Assembly: GCA_030609785.1 (NCBI GenBank) | Contig: JAUWTC010000026.1 | Coordinates: 1 to 12,457 of the forward strand | Direction of reading: 5' to 3' | DNA from: Holophagae bacterium | Lineage (GTDB): Bacteria > Acidobacteriota > Thermoanaerobaculia > Thermoanaerobaculales > Sulfomarinibacteraceae | Length of the DNA stretch: 12,457 nucleotides | Part shown: positions 7,175-12,457 of the stretch, piece after piece | Layout: each line of letters begins with the position of its first letter | Position numbering within the stretch: the stretch's first letter is position 1 | Program-made: the position numbers and the translations under genes | The notes under the pieces: generated by a model | What the model was told of the DNA's origin: nothing | The model's input: the letters and a program-made list of their open reading frames with translations, nothing else | The model's database searches: none

Positions 7175-7778
7175 GCGCCTGAGAGGCTCGATGACCGAAG
7201 TGCTGGACAGCCCAGAAACCCCCTACCAGCATCACGACAAAGGCCAGGGAAACCCAATTGAAGTAGTCGAAAAGAAAGACCCGAATTCGTTCTCCGAAGA
7301 AAAAGAGCATTACTGCTTCGGCCATAAAACGTAGGCCCCGGGATGCCAGAGAGGCAAGCATGAAAATCTTGAAGTTGATCTTGAAGGCGCCGCCGCCGAT
7401 GGTGAAAATCTTGTAGGGGATCGGCGTCAGGCCCGCGATGCCGGTGGCCCACGCGTTGTAGCGTTCATACAATCTCTCAACCGTATGAATCTTGTTCTCG
7501 TTGAAAAAACGGTAGAGGATCGGCCGTCCGCCCCACTTCCCGATTCCGTAACCCAATCCGCCCCCGAGCACGCTGGCGACGGTGCAGATCAGACCATAGA
7601 CAAGAGCCATCTCCGGATCCGCCACGCCGAGGGCGATCAGGAGAATATCCGGTGGCAGCGGGAAGAACGAACTCTCTGCGAAGGAGAGCACGAAGAGCCA
7701 CACGCCCGGGTGTTCGGAGGCCGCCAGGCCTTCCATCCAACCGAAGATCCCCTCCTTCAAGTGGTGAAGCCAGGTCAT
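7155..7778 (-). CDS. YqaA-type DedA/VTT-domain inner-membrane protein
   Basis: With ATG 7778 the protein has 207 residues. It is a small VTT (SNARE-associated/DedA superfamily) integral membrane protein of the YqaA branch. Diagnostic stretches are FAESSFFPLPPDILLIALG near residues 35-53, the glycine-rich VLGGGLGYGIGKWGG, and GLTPIPYKIFTIGGGAFK in the second re-entrant region. Two helices lie near the C-terminus. DedA-superfamily proteins are linked to lipid (undecaprenyl phosphate or phospholipid) translocation and envelope homeostasis; the role of the YqaA branch is unclear. The frame stays open up to a TTG at 7793, but ATG 7778 overlaps the pcm TGA as ATGA and has GGGAG about 8 nt upstream, so I chose it. 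Its 3' end overlaps acyP. Confidence 0.88.
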   Translation of the reverse strand: MTWLHHLKEGIFGWMEGLAASEHPGVWLFVLSFAESSFFPLPPDILLIALGVADPEMALVYGLICTVASVLGGGLGYGIGKWGGRPILYRFFNENKIHTVERLYERYNAWATGIAGLTPIPYKIFTIGGGAFKINFKIFMLASLASRGLRFMAEAVMLFFFGERIRVFLFDYFNWVSLAFVVMLVGGFWAVQHFGHRASQAHGSAGE

Positions 7779-8428
7779 TCCTCGAGCTCCCAACCGAAAC
7801 GCCCGATCAGGGGCACAAAAGTGGCCTCTCTCAAATCACGAGCCATATATCGTTCCCCTCGCCTCTCGACGACCTTGAGTACCTGCTGATCCCGAGGGCC
7901 GACGGGCAGGACCAGCCGACCGCCGTCAGTCAGTTGCTGAAGGAGGGGCTCGGGAACATCGGGCGCACCGGCGGTCACCAGGATCACGGCGTAGGGCCCC
8001 TGCGCCCTCCAGCCCAGCGTACCGTCCATCGCCTTGACGCTGATGTTTTCGAACCCCAGAGCATCCAACCGCTGCTTGGCGCTTCGGGCCAGTTTCGGAA
8101 TACGTTCGACAGTACAGACAAACCGAGCCAATCGCGCCAACACAGCCGCCTGATAGCCCGACCCGGTTCCGATCTCCAGGACCCGGTCATCCGGACCAAC
8201 CTGAGCCGCCTCGGTCATCGTCGCGACAACCCTGGCCTGGGAAATCGTCTGGCCCTCGCCGATATTGACTGAATTGTCGGGCGAATAGGCCTGGGAGCGG
8301 TAGGCTTCGGGCAGGAAGAGGTGCCGGGGCACCTCGCCCATCGCCTCGAGCACCCGCTCGTCCTTGATGCCGCCGGACCGAAGGGCGGCGACCATCTGCT
8401 GACGCTGAAACTGCCAACCGTCATGCAC
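7775..8428 (-). CDS. pcm: Protein-L-isoaspartate O-methyltransferase
   Basis: The 217-residue SAM-dependent enzyme repairs isoaspartyl residues in aged proteins. The N-terminal RHLFLP and the family signature GEGQTIS (57-63, isoaspartyl substrate site) are intact. The SAM-binding motif VLEIGTGSGYQAAVLA (83-98), VERIPKLA, the DGTLGW region and VTAGAPDVPEPLLQQL follow in normal order. The start is GTG at 8428, which overlaps the surE stop by 8 nt (GTGCATGA) and has a GGTGAGG upstream. The next in-frame ATG would remove conserved N-terminal residues. The surE-pcm order is shared with many Proteobacteria, including E. coli. Translation is coupled to surE upstream and to the YqaA-like gene downstream. 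Confidence 0.95.
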   Translation of the reverse strand: MHDGWQFQRQQMVAALRSGGIKDERVLEAMGEVPRHLFLPEAYRSQAYSPDNSVNIGEGQTISQARVVATMTEAAQVGPDDRVLEIGTGSGYQAAVLARLARFVCTVERIPKLARSAKQRLDALGFENISVKAMDGTLGWRAQGPYAVILVTAGAPDVPEPLLQQLTDGGRLVLPVGPRDQQVLKVVERRGERYMARDLREATFVPLIGRFGWELEE

Positions 8429-9194
8429 GGTCGTTCAACCTCACCCACGGCGGCTCGGCGGCTTGGAGCTCTTCGAGGAACGCGGTGTCGGTCATGTCCA
8501 GGTGGAGCGGCGTCACCGAGGTCCACCCCTCTCCGACCTCGTTGAAGTCGGTACCCGGAATCCTCTCCCACACCGGCTCTCCACCGCCGATCCAGTAAAT
8601 TGTTCTTCCGCGGGGATCCTTCTGCTTCAATACGCCTTCCGTGTAGCGCCGCACACCCAGTCGGGTCAATTTCAAACCCCGCGGCTCAGTCAAAGGAACA
8701 TTGACGTTGAGCAGGGTGTCCTTCGGTAGCCCGTGGTCAAGGATCCAGTCCGTCAGTTCCCGAGCGACGGCGCCGGCGGCATCCCACGACATGCCCTCCC
8801 CGACGATCTGACTGACGGCAATCGCCGGCGCCCCGAGGATCACGCCCTCGAACGCTGCGGATACGGTTCCCGAATAGTGAACGTCGACACCCATGTTGGC
8901 GCCGCGATTGATGCCGGAAACAACGACGTCCGGTGGCGATCCGTTCATCAGCTTGGAAATTCCCAGAGTGACGCAATCGGTCGGTGTCCCGTCGACAACG
9001 TATCGACGCTCACCCACCGACCGGACCCTCAACGGTCGTTCCATTGTCAAGGCGTGCGAGACGGCCGACTGTTCGCTGTCCGGGGCGACCACCCACACCT
9101 CGCCGACGTCCTCCAGAGCCTCCGCCAGCACCTGGATGCCCTCGGCGCTGTAGCCGTCATCGTTGGTCACGAGGATGCGTGGTCTTCCCGACAT
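8421..9194 (-). CDS. surE: 5'/3'-nucleotidase, survival protein SurE
   Basis: From ATG 9194 the protein has 257 residues, normal for SurE. It dephosphorylates nucleoside monophosphates with a divalent metal. ILVTNDDGYSAEGI supplies ligands Asp12 and Asp13; PDSEQSAVSHALT supplies Ser43; SGINRGANMGVDVHYSGTV supplies Asn96. These sit four residues later than the known E. coli ligands D8, D9, S39 and N92. GTPTDCVTLG is also present. The frame extends upstream to a TTG at 9293, but that extra stretch is not SurE-like, and a good promoter (TTGTCC-17 nt-GATAAT) ends 7 nt before ATG 9194, which decides the start. It is the first gene of the five-gene operon and its stop overlaps pcm. Confidence 0.95.
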   Translation of the reverse strand: MSGRPRILVTNDDGYSAEGIQVLAEALEDVGEVWVVAPDSEQSAVSHALTMERPLRVRSVGERRYVVDGTPTDCVTLGISKLMNGSPPDVVVSGINRGANMGVDVHYSGTVSAAFEGVILGAPAIAVSQIVGEGMSWDAAGAVARELTDWILDHGLPKDTLLNVNVPLTEPRGLKLTRLGVRRYTEGVLKQKDPRGRTIYWIGGGEPVWERIPGTDFNEVGEGWTSVTPLHLDMTDTAFLEELQAAEPPWVRLNDRA

Positions 9195-9201
9195 GCCGGG
9201 G

Positions 9202-9230
9202 ATTATCTCAGTGCATCGGCGTAAGGACAA
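9202..9230 (-). promoter_or_regulatory. surE operon promoter, predicted leaderless
   Basis: On the minus strand, TTGTCC (9230-9225) and GATAAT (9207-9202) are 17 nt apart, a sigma-70-like arrangement with 4/6 and 5/6 matches. The -10 hexamer ends 7 nt before the surE ATG (CCCCGGC between), so transcription would start at or near the A of ATG. No Shine-Dalgarno is present. Confidence 0.6.
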
Positions 9231-9426
9231 GCCAAAGGCACGGCGGGCCCTGAAGTGCCGGGTCTGCTCGAATTCGAGAGCGCCCCTCTCCAACAGGGGT
9301 GCCAGTTACGGCCTTCTTCACCGGGCAGACCTCCCGGCAATGACGCCGCCCCGACGAAAGCCGTGGCTGGCTCCCCTCGGCGAGCAAGCGGCAATCGAAT
9401 CTCGGCCGAAGGCAGTAGGCCGCCGC

Positions 9427-9494
9427 TCGCCCTTTCTGCGGTACCGAGGATTCCCTGCGTCTTGCACTCCGCTGCGGTCCCGTAGAAAGGGCGA
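9427..9494. repeat. Strong imperfect hairpin in the surE-iorA intergenic region
   Basis: TCGCCCTTTCTGCGG (9427-9441) pairs with 9480-9494 over 15 bp with one G-U pair. After one mismatch, ACCG (9443-9446) pairs with CGGT (9475-9478). The apical loop is about 28 nt. A second stem (GCGAGC/GCTCGC, GCGGC/GCCGC, 9380-9430) abuts it. It could be part of a small RNA, a REP-like element or a relic of a mobile hairpin. No U-run follows, so it is not a classic terminator. Confidence 0.5.
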
Positions 9495-9618
9495 CGCTGG
9501 CAGGTCCGGAGGGCCTGGCAGAAGGCCGGGATTGGGAAACAGGCGCAGGGACAGCGACCGCGTCATTCCCCAGCCTTCCCCTGAGAGAACCCGAGAGCCA
9601 AAACCCAAAATTTTGCGC

Positions 9619-9624
9619 TAGACT
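9619..9624 (+). promoter_or_regulatory. -10-like element upstream of iorA
   Basis: TAGACT sits in the 10-mer GCTAGACTGC (9617-9626). The same 10-mer occurs at 12279-12288 upstream of the acyl-CoA synthetase gene. TAGACT matches TATAAT at 4 of 6 positions. A start near 9631 would give a leader of about 35 nt containing the iorA Shine-Dalgarno. No clear -35 is seen. Confidence 0.4.
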
Positions 9625-9656
9625 GCCCAGCGTCCGGCACAGACGGCCGGACTCAT

Positions 9657-9661
9657 GGAGG
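9657..9661 (+). promoter_or_regulatory. Ribosome binding site that decides the iorA start
   Basis: GGAGG lies 5 nt before ATG 9667 and overlaps the first in-frame ATG at 9655. It therefore favours 9667 and makes 9655 unlikely as the start. Confidence 0.75.
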
Positions 9662-9666
9662 CAGCG

Positions 9667-11244
9667 ATGTCAAAAGAAATTCTGCTTGGCGACGAGGCGA
9701 TCGGACTCGGCGCGATCCACGCCGGTATCAGTGGGGTCTACGGCTATCCGGGCACACCCTCAACCGAGATCTTCGAGTTCATCGAACGCAGGACCAAGAA
9801 AAAGGGCGATGTGCACGCATTCTGGTCGACCAACGAGAAGGTCGCCTACGAAGAGGCCCTGGGCATGTCCTGGGCGGGCAAACGCGTCCTGGTCTGCATG
9901 AAGCATGTCGGCCTCAACGTTGCCGCCGACGCCTTCATGAACTCGGCGCTCACGGGCACCAACGGAGGCCTGGTTCTGGCCGTGGCGGATGACCCCGGCA
10001 TGCATTCCAGCCAGAACGAACAGGACAGCCGGTACTTCGCACAATTCGCCCTGATTCCCTGCTTCGAACCCAGAAATCAGCAGGAAAGCTACGACATGAT
10101 GCTCGAGGCCTTCGAAATGTCGGAGGAGTTGGCGATCCCCGTGATGGTCCGCCTGATCACCCGCATCGCCCATAGCCGCTCCGCTGTGACCACCCAATCG
10201 GCCCATCCTCAGAATCCACTCAATCCCACCAAAGAGATCAAGAGATGGACCCTGCTGCCGAGCAACGCTCGGGTTCAATATGCGCACCTGACCGATAAGC
10301 AGCCGGAACTGCTCAAGCGTGCCGAAAACAGTATCCACAACGAATTGGAGCTTCGCGGAAAACGGGGCGTCATCTCCTGCGGCCTTTCGGAGAACTACCT
10401 CCGGGAAAACCTCGATGAGGATCACGATCTGTCGATTCTTTCGATCCGGCAGTACCCGATGCCGGCGGAAAAAATCCGGACTCTGGTGGAACACGTAGAT
10501 GAACTCCTGATCCTGGAAGACGGTTACCCACTGGTGGAAAACACCGTACGCGGACTCTTCGGCCTGATCGGAACCGAGGTCAAGGGCCGTATGACCGGTG
10601 ATTTGCCACGTACCGGCGAACTCAATCCCGACCTGGTTCGGGAGGCGCTGGGGCTGCCCAAGCTCGAAACGGCCCACAGCCACACCGGCGACATTGCGCT
10701 CCGGCCTCCCGCGCTCTGCAAGGGCTGCCCGCACACAGACAGTTTCAAGGCCCTCAACGAGGCCCTCAACACCTTCGAGGACCCGCAGGTTTTCTCCGAC
10801 ATCGGCTGCTACACCCTGGCAGCCTTGCCACCGCTGGAGGCCATTCACAGCTGTGTGGCGATGGGCGCTTCCATCGGCATGGCTGCGGGCGCCGCTCACG
10901 CCGGCTACAGCCCGGCGGTGGCTGCTATCGGCGACTCGACATTCTCTCATGGTGGGATAACGCCGATGCTCTCCGCCGTCCAGCAGGAGGTCAACCTCAA
11001 CGTCTTGATCCTGGACAACGACACGGTCGCCATGACCGGGACCCAGCGTTCAATGTCGACCGGCCGCGCCCTGGACGACATCGTCCATGGCACCGGCATC
11101 GATCCCGAGCACGTCCGCATCATCGTGCCGCTGCCAAAGAACCACGACGAGAACGTCAAAATCATGCGGGAGGAACTGGCCCACGAGGGGCCCAGCGTCA
11201 TCATCGCCCGCCGTACCTGTATTGAAGCGATCAAGGGCCATTGA
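9667..11244 (+). CDS. iorA: Indolepyruvate:ferredoxin oxidoreductase alpha subunit, lacking the C-terminal ferredoxin domain
   Basis: IorA carries thiamine pyrophosphate and decarboxylates aryl-pyruvates to aryl-acetyl-CoA while reducing ferredoxin. The 525-residue protein has the N-terminal pyrimidine-binding signature GYPGTPSTE (26-34), a central transketolase-C-like region, and the TPP domain with CKGCPH (Cys351, Cys354), DIGCYTL (Cys381), GDSTFSHGGITP (from 422) and LDNDTVAMTG (449-458). It ends at ARRTC(518)IEAIKGH. Typical IorA proteins are about 600-650 residues and continue into a ferredoxin domain with two [4Fe-4S] clusters; here a TGA follows and no CxxCxxC motif appears in iorA or iorB. 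The four cysteines could hold one proximal cluster, as in archaeal 2-oxoacid:ferredoxin oxidoreductases that lack the ferredoxin subunit. iorB follows 13 nt downstream. The exact 2-oxoacid is not shown by sequence. Confidence 0.9.
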   Translation: MSKEILLGDEAIGLGAIHAGISGVYGYPGTPSTEIFEFIERRTKKKGDVHAFWSTNEKVAYEEALGMSWAGKRVLVCMKHVGLNVAADAFMNSALTGTNGGLVLAVADDPGMHSSQNEQDSRYFAQFALIPCFEPRNQQESYDMMLEAFEMSEELAIPVMVRLITRIAHSRSAVTTQSAHPQNPLNPTKEIKRWTLLPSNARVQYAHLTDKQPELLKRAENSIHNELELRGKRGVISCGLSENYLRENLDEDHDLSILSIRQYPMPAEKIRTLVEHVDELLILEDGYPLVENTVRGLFGLIGTEVKGRMTGDLPRTGELNPDLVREALGLPKLETAHSHTGDIALRPPALCKGCPHTDSFKALNEALNTFEDPQVFSDIGCYTLAALPPLEAIHSCVAMGASIGMAAGAAHAGYSPAVAAIGDSTFSHGGITPMLSAVQQEVNLNVLILDNDTVAMTGTQRSMSTGRALDDIVHGTGIDPEHVRIIVPLPKNHDENVKIMREELAHEGPSVIIARRTCIEAIKGH

Positions 11245-11250
11245 GGAGGA
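11245..11250 (+). promoter_or_regulatory. iorB Shine-Dalgarno
   Basis: GGAGGA begins right after the iorA TGA and sits 7 nt before ATG 11258. It sets the iorB start although the frame is open upstream to 11087 inside iorA. Confidence 0.75.
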
Positions 11251-11257
11251 CAGACTG

Positions 11258-12010
11258 ATGCAAAAGAACATCATCCTCGCCGGCGTCGGCGGTCAGGGTA
11301 TTCTCTCCGTCGCCTACGTCTTCGACAACGCGGCCCTTGATGCCGGGTTTTTCTTCAAACAGGCCGAAGTGCACGGAATGGCCCAGCGCGGCGGCGCGGT
11401 GCAGTCCAACCTGCGCTATTCCGACGTTGAAATCCACTCCGACGTGATTCCCGAGGGCCGGTGTGACATGGTGCTGGCGGTGGAACCGCTTGAGGTCATG
11501 CGCTACTGGCACTACCTCAAGCCGGATGGATGGGTCGTTACCTCGATCACCCCCTACGTCAATATCCCGGATTACCCCGAGATCGATACGCTGCTTGCGG
11601 ACCTCGCGGCCTTCCCCCATATGGTGATGGTCGACACGGGACATCTGGCCCGGGCCGCCGGCAACCTCAGATCCCAGAACATGGTCACAGTCGGGGCCGC
11701 CTCCAACCTCTTGGAGTTCACTGAAGAGCAACTGCTCAAACACGTCGAAGGGCTTTTTGCGCGCAAGGGCGAGAAGGTCGTCGCCGTCAACCGCAAGGCC
11801 TTCCTGTACGGAAGGGCCGCCGGCGCCTTCTTCCGCGCCCTGGTCGATGGTGGGCTTGATGCAGTCAAGGCCGTCAAGCTGTGTTCCAAGATCAAACCCG
11901 AGACCATGGCGGTCGCCCTGGCCCCGGCCTGGGTGGAACGTCTTCGGAATGATGAGGCTTTGCTCGACACCATCTTGGAAAGCGGCTCGGACGTCAGTGC
12001 GGAAAGCTGA
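11258..12010 (+). CDS. iorB: Indolepyruvate:ferredoxin oxidoreductase beta subunit
   Basis: The 250-residue protein is the gamma-domain partner that completes the IorA active site and CoA handling. GVGGQGILSVAYVF (9-22) and EVHGMAQRGGAVQSNLRYS (37-55) are the family signatures, followed by VLAVEPLEVMRYWHYLKP. A C-terminal helical extension of roughly 50 residues after AVNRKAF makes it somewhat longer than the usual 190-210 residues. It has no Fe-S motif, so it does not compensate for the missing ferredoxin domain of IorA. The strong Shine-Dalgarno and 13-nt spacing show one operon with iorA. The long minus-strand ORF across it is an antisense shadow. Confidence 0.92.
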   Translation: MQKNIILAGVGGQGILSVAYVFDNAALDAGFFFKQAEVHGMAQRGGAVQSNLRYSDVEIHSDVIPEGRCDMVLAVEPLEVMRYWHYLKPDGWVVTSITPYVNIPDYPEIDTLLADLAAFPHMVMVDTGHLARAAGNLRSQNMVTVGAASNLLEFTEEQLLKHVEGLFARKGEKVVAVNRKAFLYGRAAGAFFRALVDGGLDAVKAVKLCSKIKPETMAVALAPAWVERLRNDEALLDTILESGSDVSAES

Positions 12011-12041
12011 CGCGAACACAAGAGGGGCCGAACGAGAAGGC

Positions 12042-12272
12042 AATTGAACCGCCAAGACGCCAAGCCCGCGAAGGAAGCGCAAAGAGGGAAGAAATTGAAC
12101 CACGAAGGACACTAAGAACACAAAGGGAAAGCGAAAAAGAGGCACGAAGAGCAATACAATGGAGACCACTGGAATCTCTGAGTAAACCTATAGAGCCAAT
12201 GCTCAAATGCCTCTTCTCCCCTTTTTGTGCTTTTTCGTGCCTTTTTGTGGCTTCCCTTCTTGTGGCGTTTCG
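12042..12272. repeat. Degenerate 'CACGAAGGACAC'-type repeat array with inverted right arm
   Basis: The left arm (about 12042-12155) has AATTGAACC at 12042 and again at 12093, 51 bp apart. The first copy leads into GCCAAGACGCCAAG, the second into CACGAAGGACACTAAGAAC. The right arm (about 12204-12272) is rich in TTTTTGTGCTTTTTCGTGCC and resembles the reverse complement of the left arm. Such blocks are recurrent intergenic elements in several environmental phyla. A terminator role for iorB is possible but unproven. Confidence 0.65.
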
Positions 12273-12280
12273 AAAAAGGC

Positions 12281-12286
12281 TAGACT
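12281..12286 (+). promoter_or_regulatory. -10-like element upstream of the acyl-CoA synthetase gene
   Basis: TAGACT lies within GCTAGACTGC (12279-12288), identical over 10 nt to the element upstream of iorA. It would start a leader of about 53 nt and suggests that this gene has its own promoter in addition to any read-through from iorB. Confidence 0.4.
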
Positions 12287-12290
12287 GCTT

Positions 12291-12328
12291 GCTGAGAGCT
12301 GACAGCTGAGAGCTGAGAGGTGATAGCT
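12291..12328 (+). repeat. GCTGAGA(GCTGACA) short tandem repeat in the leader
   Basis: Degenerate 7-nt units GCTGAGA / GCTGACA / GCTGAGA / GCTGAGA / GGTGATA run between the -10-like element and the Shine-Dalgarno. The repeated AGCT palindromes allow small alternative hairpins. It belongs to the same class of heptameric repeats as the AACGTTC arrays. Confidence 0.65.
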
Positions 12329-12334
12329 TATAAA

Positions 12335-12340
12335 AAGGAG
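12335..12340 (+). promoter_or_regulatory. Shine-Dalgarno of the acyl-CoA synthetase gene
   Basis: AAGGAG lies 6 nt before ATG 12347, with the expected spacing, and supports this start for the partial gene. Confidence 0.7.
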
Positions 12341-12346
12341 AACCCC

Positions 12347-12457
12347 ATGGCTCCCATCAATTTCGAAGTCATCGAGAATCTCTTTCGTTCAGCGCACGGC
12401 GCCGGACGCTCGGTCCTGCTGGAACACGAGTGCTATCAACTGCTGGCGGAGACCGGC
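12347..12457 (+). CDS. Probable acyl-CoA synthetase (ADP-forming) ATP-grasp chain, 3' end outside window
   Basis: Only 37 codons are visible. The sequence VIENLFRSAHGAGRSVLLEH followed by ECYQLLAETG matches the start of the ATP-grasp (beta-chain type) domain of ADP-forming acetyl/acyl-CoA synthetases, where a short helix, GR-x-x-LLEHE and a helix ending in a Gly turn are usual. These enzymes turn acyl-CoA plus ADP and phosphate into the free acid, CoA and ATP. Placement after iorAB fits: aryl-acetyl-CoA from IorAB would be the substrate, giving ATP by substrate-level phosphorylation. The call rests on a short N-terminus, so other ATP-grasp acyl-CoA ligases remain possible. Confidence 0.6.
   Translation, partial: MAPINFEVIENLFRSAHGAGRSVLLEHECYQLLAETG

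Larger units (their letters stand above)
9195..9654. other. 460-bp divergent intergenic region without a credible gene
   Basis: Several overlapping ORFs exist on both strands, but none has a recognisable domain, and their Arg/Ser/Pro-rich composition is typical of GC-rich noncoding DNA. The region holds the surE promoter at its left end and a -10-like element for iorA at its right end. It also has a 12-nt palindrome CTCGAATTCGAG (9267-9278), a short hairpin at 9280-9300 and a strong hairpin at 9427-9494. I find no tRNA, SRP, tmRNA or RNase P signature. Confidence 0.6.
12011..12346. other. 336-bp repeat-rich gap between iorB and the acyl-CoA synthetase gene
   Basis: The gap has an abrupt change in composition: long A/G-rich runs on the plus strand, then C/T-rich runs. 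It contains an inverted pair of degenerate repeats (12042-12272), a -10-like TAGACT, a GCTGAGA repeat and the Shine-Dalgarno of the next gene. ORFs that cross it encode only repeat-derived peptide. Confidence 0.65.

Noticed and set aside
9195..9293. Longer surE frame starting at TTG 9293
   Set aside because: The extra 33 residues are not SurE-like and the promoter lies inside the extension.
9318..9608. 96-codon minus-strand ORF and overlapping plus-strand ORFs in the surE-iorA gap
   Set aside because: No Shine-Dalgarno or domain is present, and the frames run across the strong hairpin; more likely noncoding.
9760..10950. 396-codon minus-strand ORF opposite iorA
   Set aside because: It is exactly antisense to a gene with clear IorA motifs, has no recognisable domain, and such long antisense frames are common in GC-rich coding DNA.
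11231..12169. 312-codon minus-strand ORF opposite iorB with a hydrophobic N-terminus
   Set aside because: The hydrophobic start is only the translation of the intergenic repeat, and the rest is antisense to iorB.

Overview
The window is GC-rich bacterial chromosomal DNA with short intergenic gaps. Leading guesses for the source are Acidobacteriota or a former 'deltaproteobacterial' group (Desulfobacterota, Myxococcota), based on three inferred traits: a surE-pcm-YqaA-type gene string, an indolepyruvate:ferredoxin oxidoreductase next to an apparent ADP-forming acyl-CoA synthetase, and a sulfatase-like lipoprotein ending in LRALGYVE. The intergenic DNA carries degenerate short-period repeats of kinds often seen in environmental Acidobacteriota, Planctomycetota and Verrucomicrobiota. 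No rRNA, tRNA, CRISPR array, phage gene or transposase was found.

Layout. (1) 2-1405, plus strand: C-terminal part of an M16 peptidase-like protein whose visible domain has lost the zinc motif. (2) 1406-1603: convergent gap holding an inverted pair of AACGTTCA-type repeats. (3) 4302-1604, minus strand: two overlapping genes, a membrane-anchored SGNH/GDSL hydrolase and a GT-C-like polytopic membrane protein. The second is interrupted in frame by a 165-bp element with terminal inverted repeats and ends inside the neighbouring repeat. (4) 4413-5810, plus: sulfatase/alkaline phosphatase superfamily lipoprotein with Thr at the usual Cys/Ser position. (5) 9194-5860, minus: a compact five-gene operon surE-pcm-YqaA/DedA-acyP-unknown, with three overlaps and one 1-nt gap. 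(6) 9195-9666: a gene-poor gap of about 470 bp with a strong hairpin. (7) 9667-12457, plus: iorA, iorB, a repeat-filled gap and the first 37 codons of a probable acyl-CoA synthetase (ADP-forming) ATP-grasp chain.

How the genes fit together. The iorAB-ACD string suggests fermentation of aromatic amino acids: aryl-pyruvates are oxidised to aryl-acetyl-CoA with reduction of ferredoxin, and the CoA ester is then used to make ATP. IorA lacks the usual C-terminal 2x[4Fe-4S] domain but keeps four cysteines that could hold one proximal cluster. The surE operon joins nucleotide and protein damage-control enzymes to a protein I do not recognise. The SGNH, GT-C and sulfatase-like genes look like a small cell-surface modification cluster. 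Two genes (surE and the sulfatase-like gene) have a -10 hexamer exactly 7 nt before the ATG, which predicts leaderless mRNAs.
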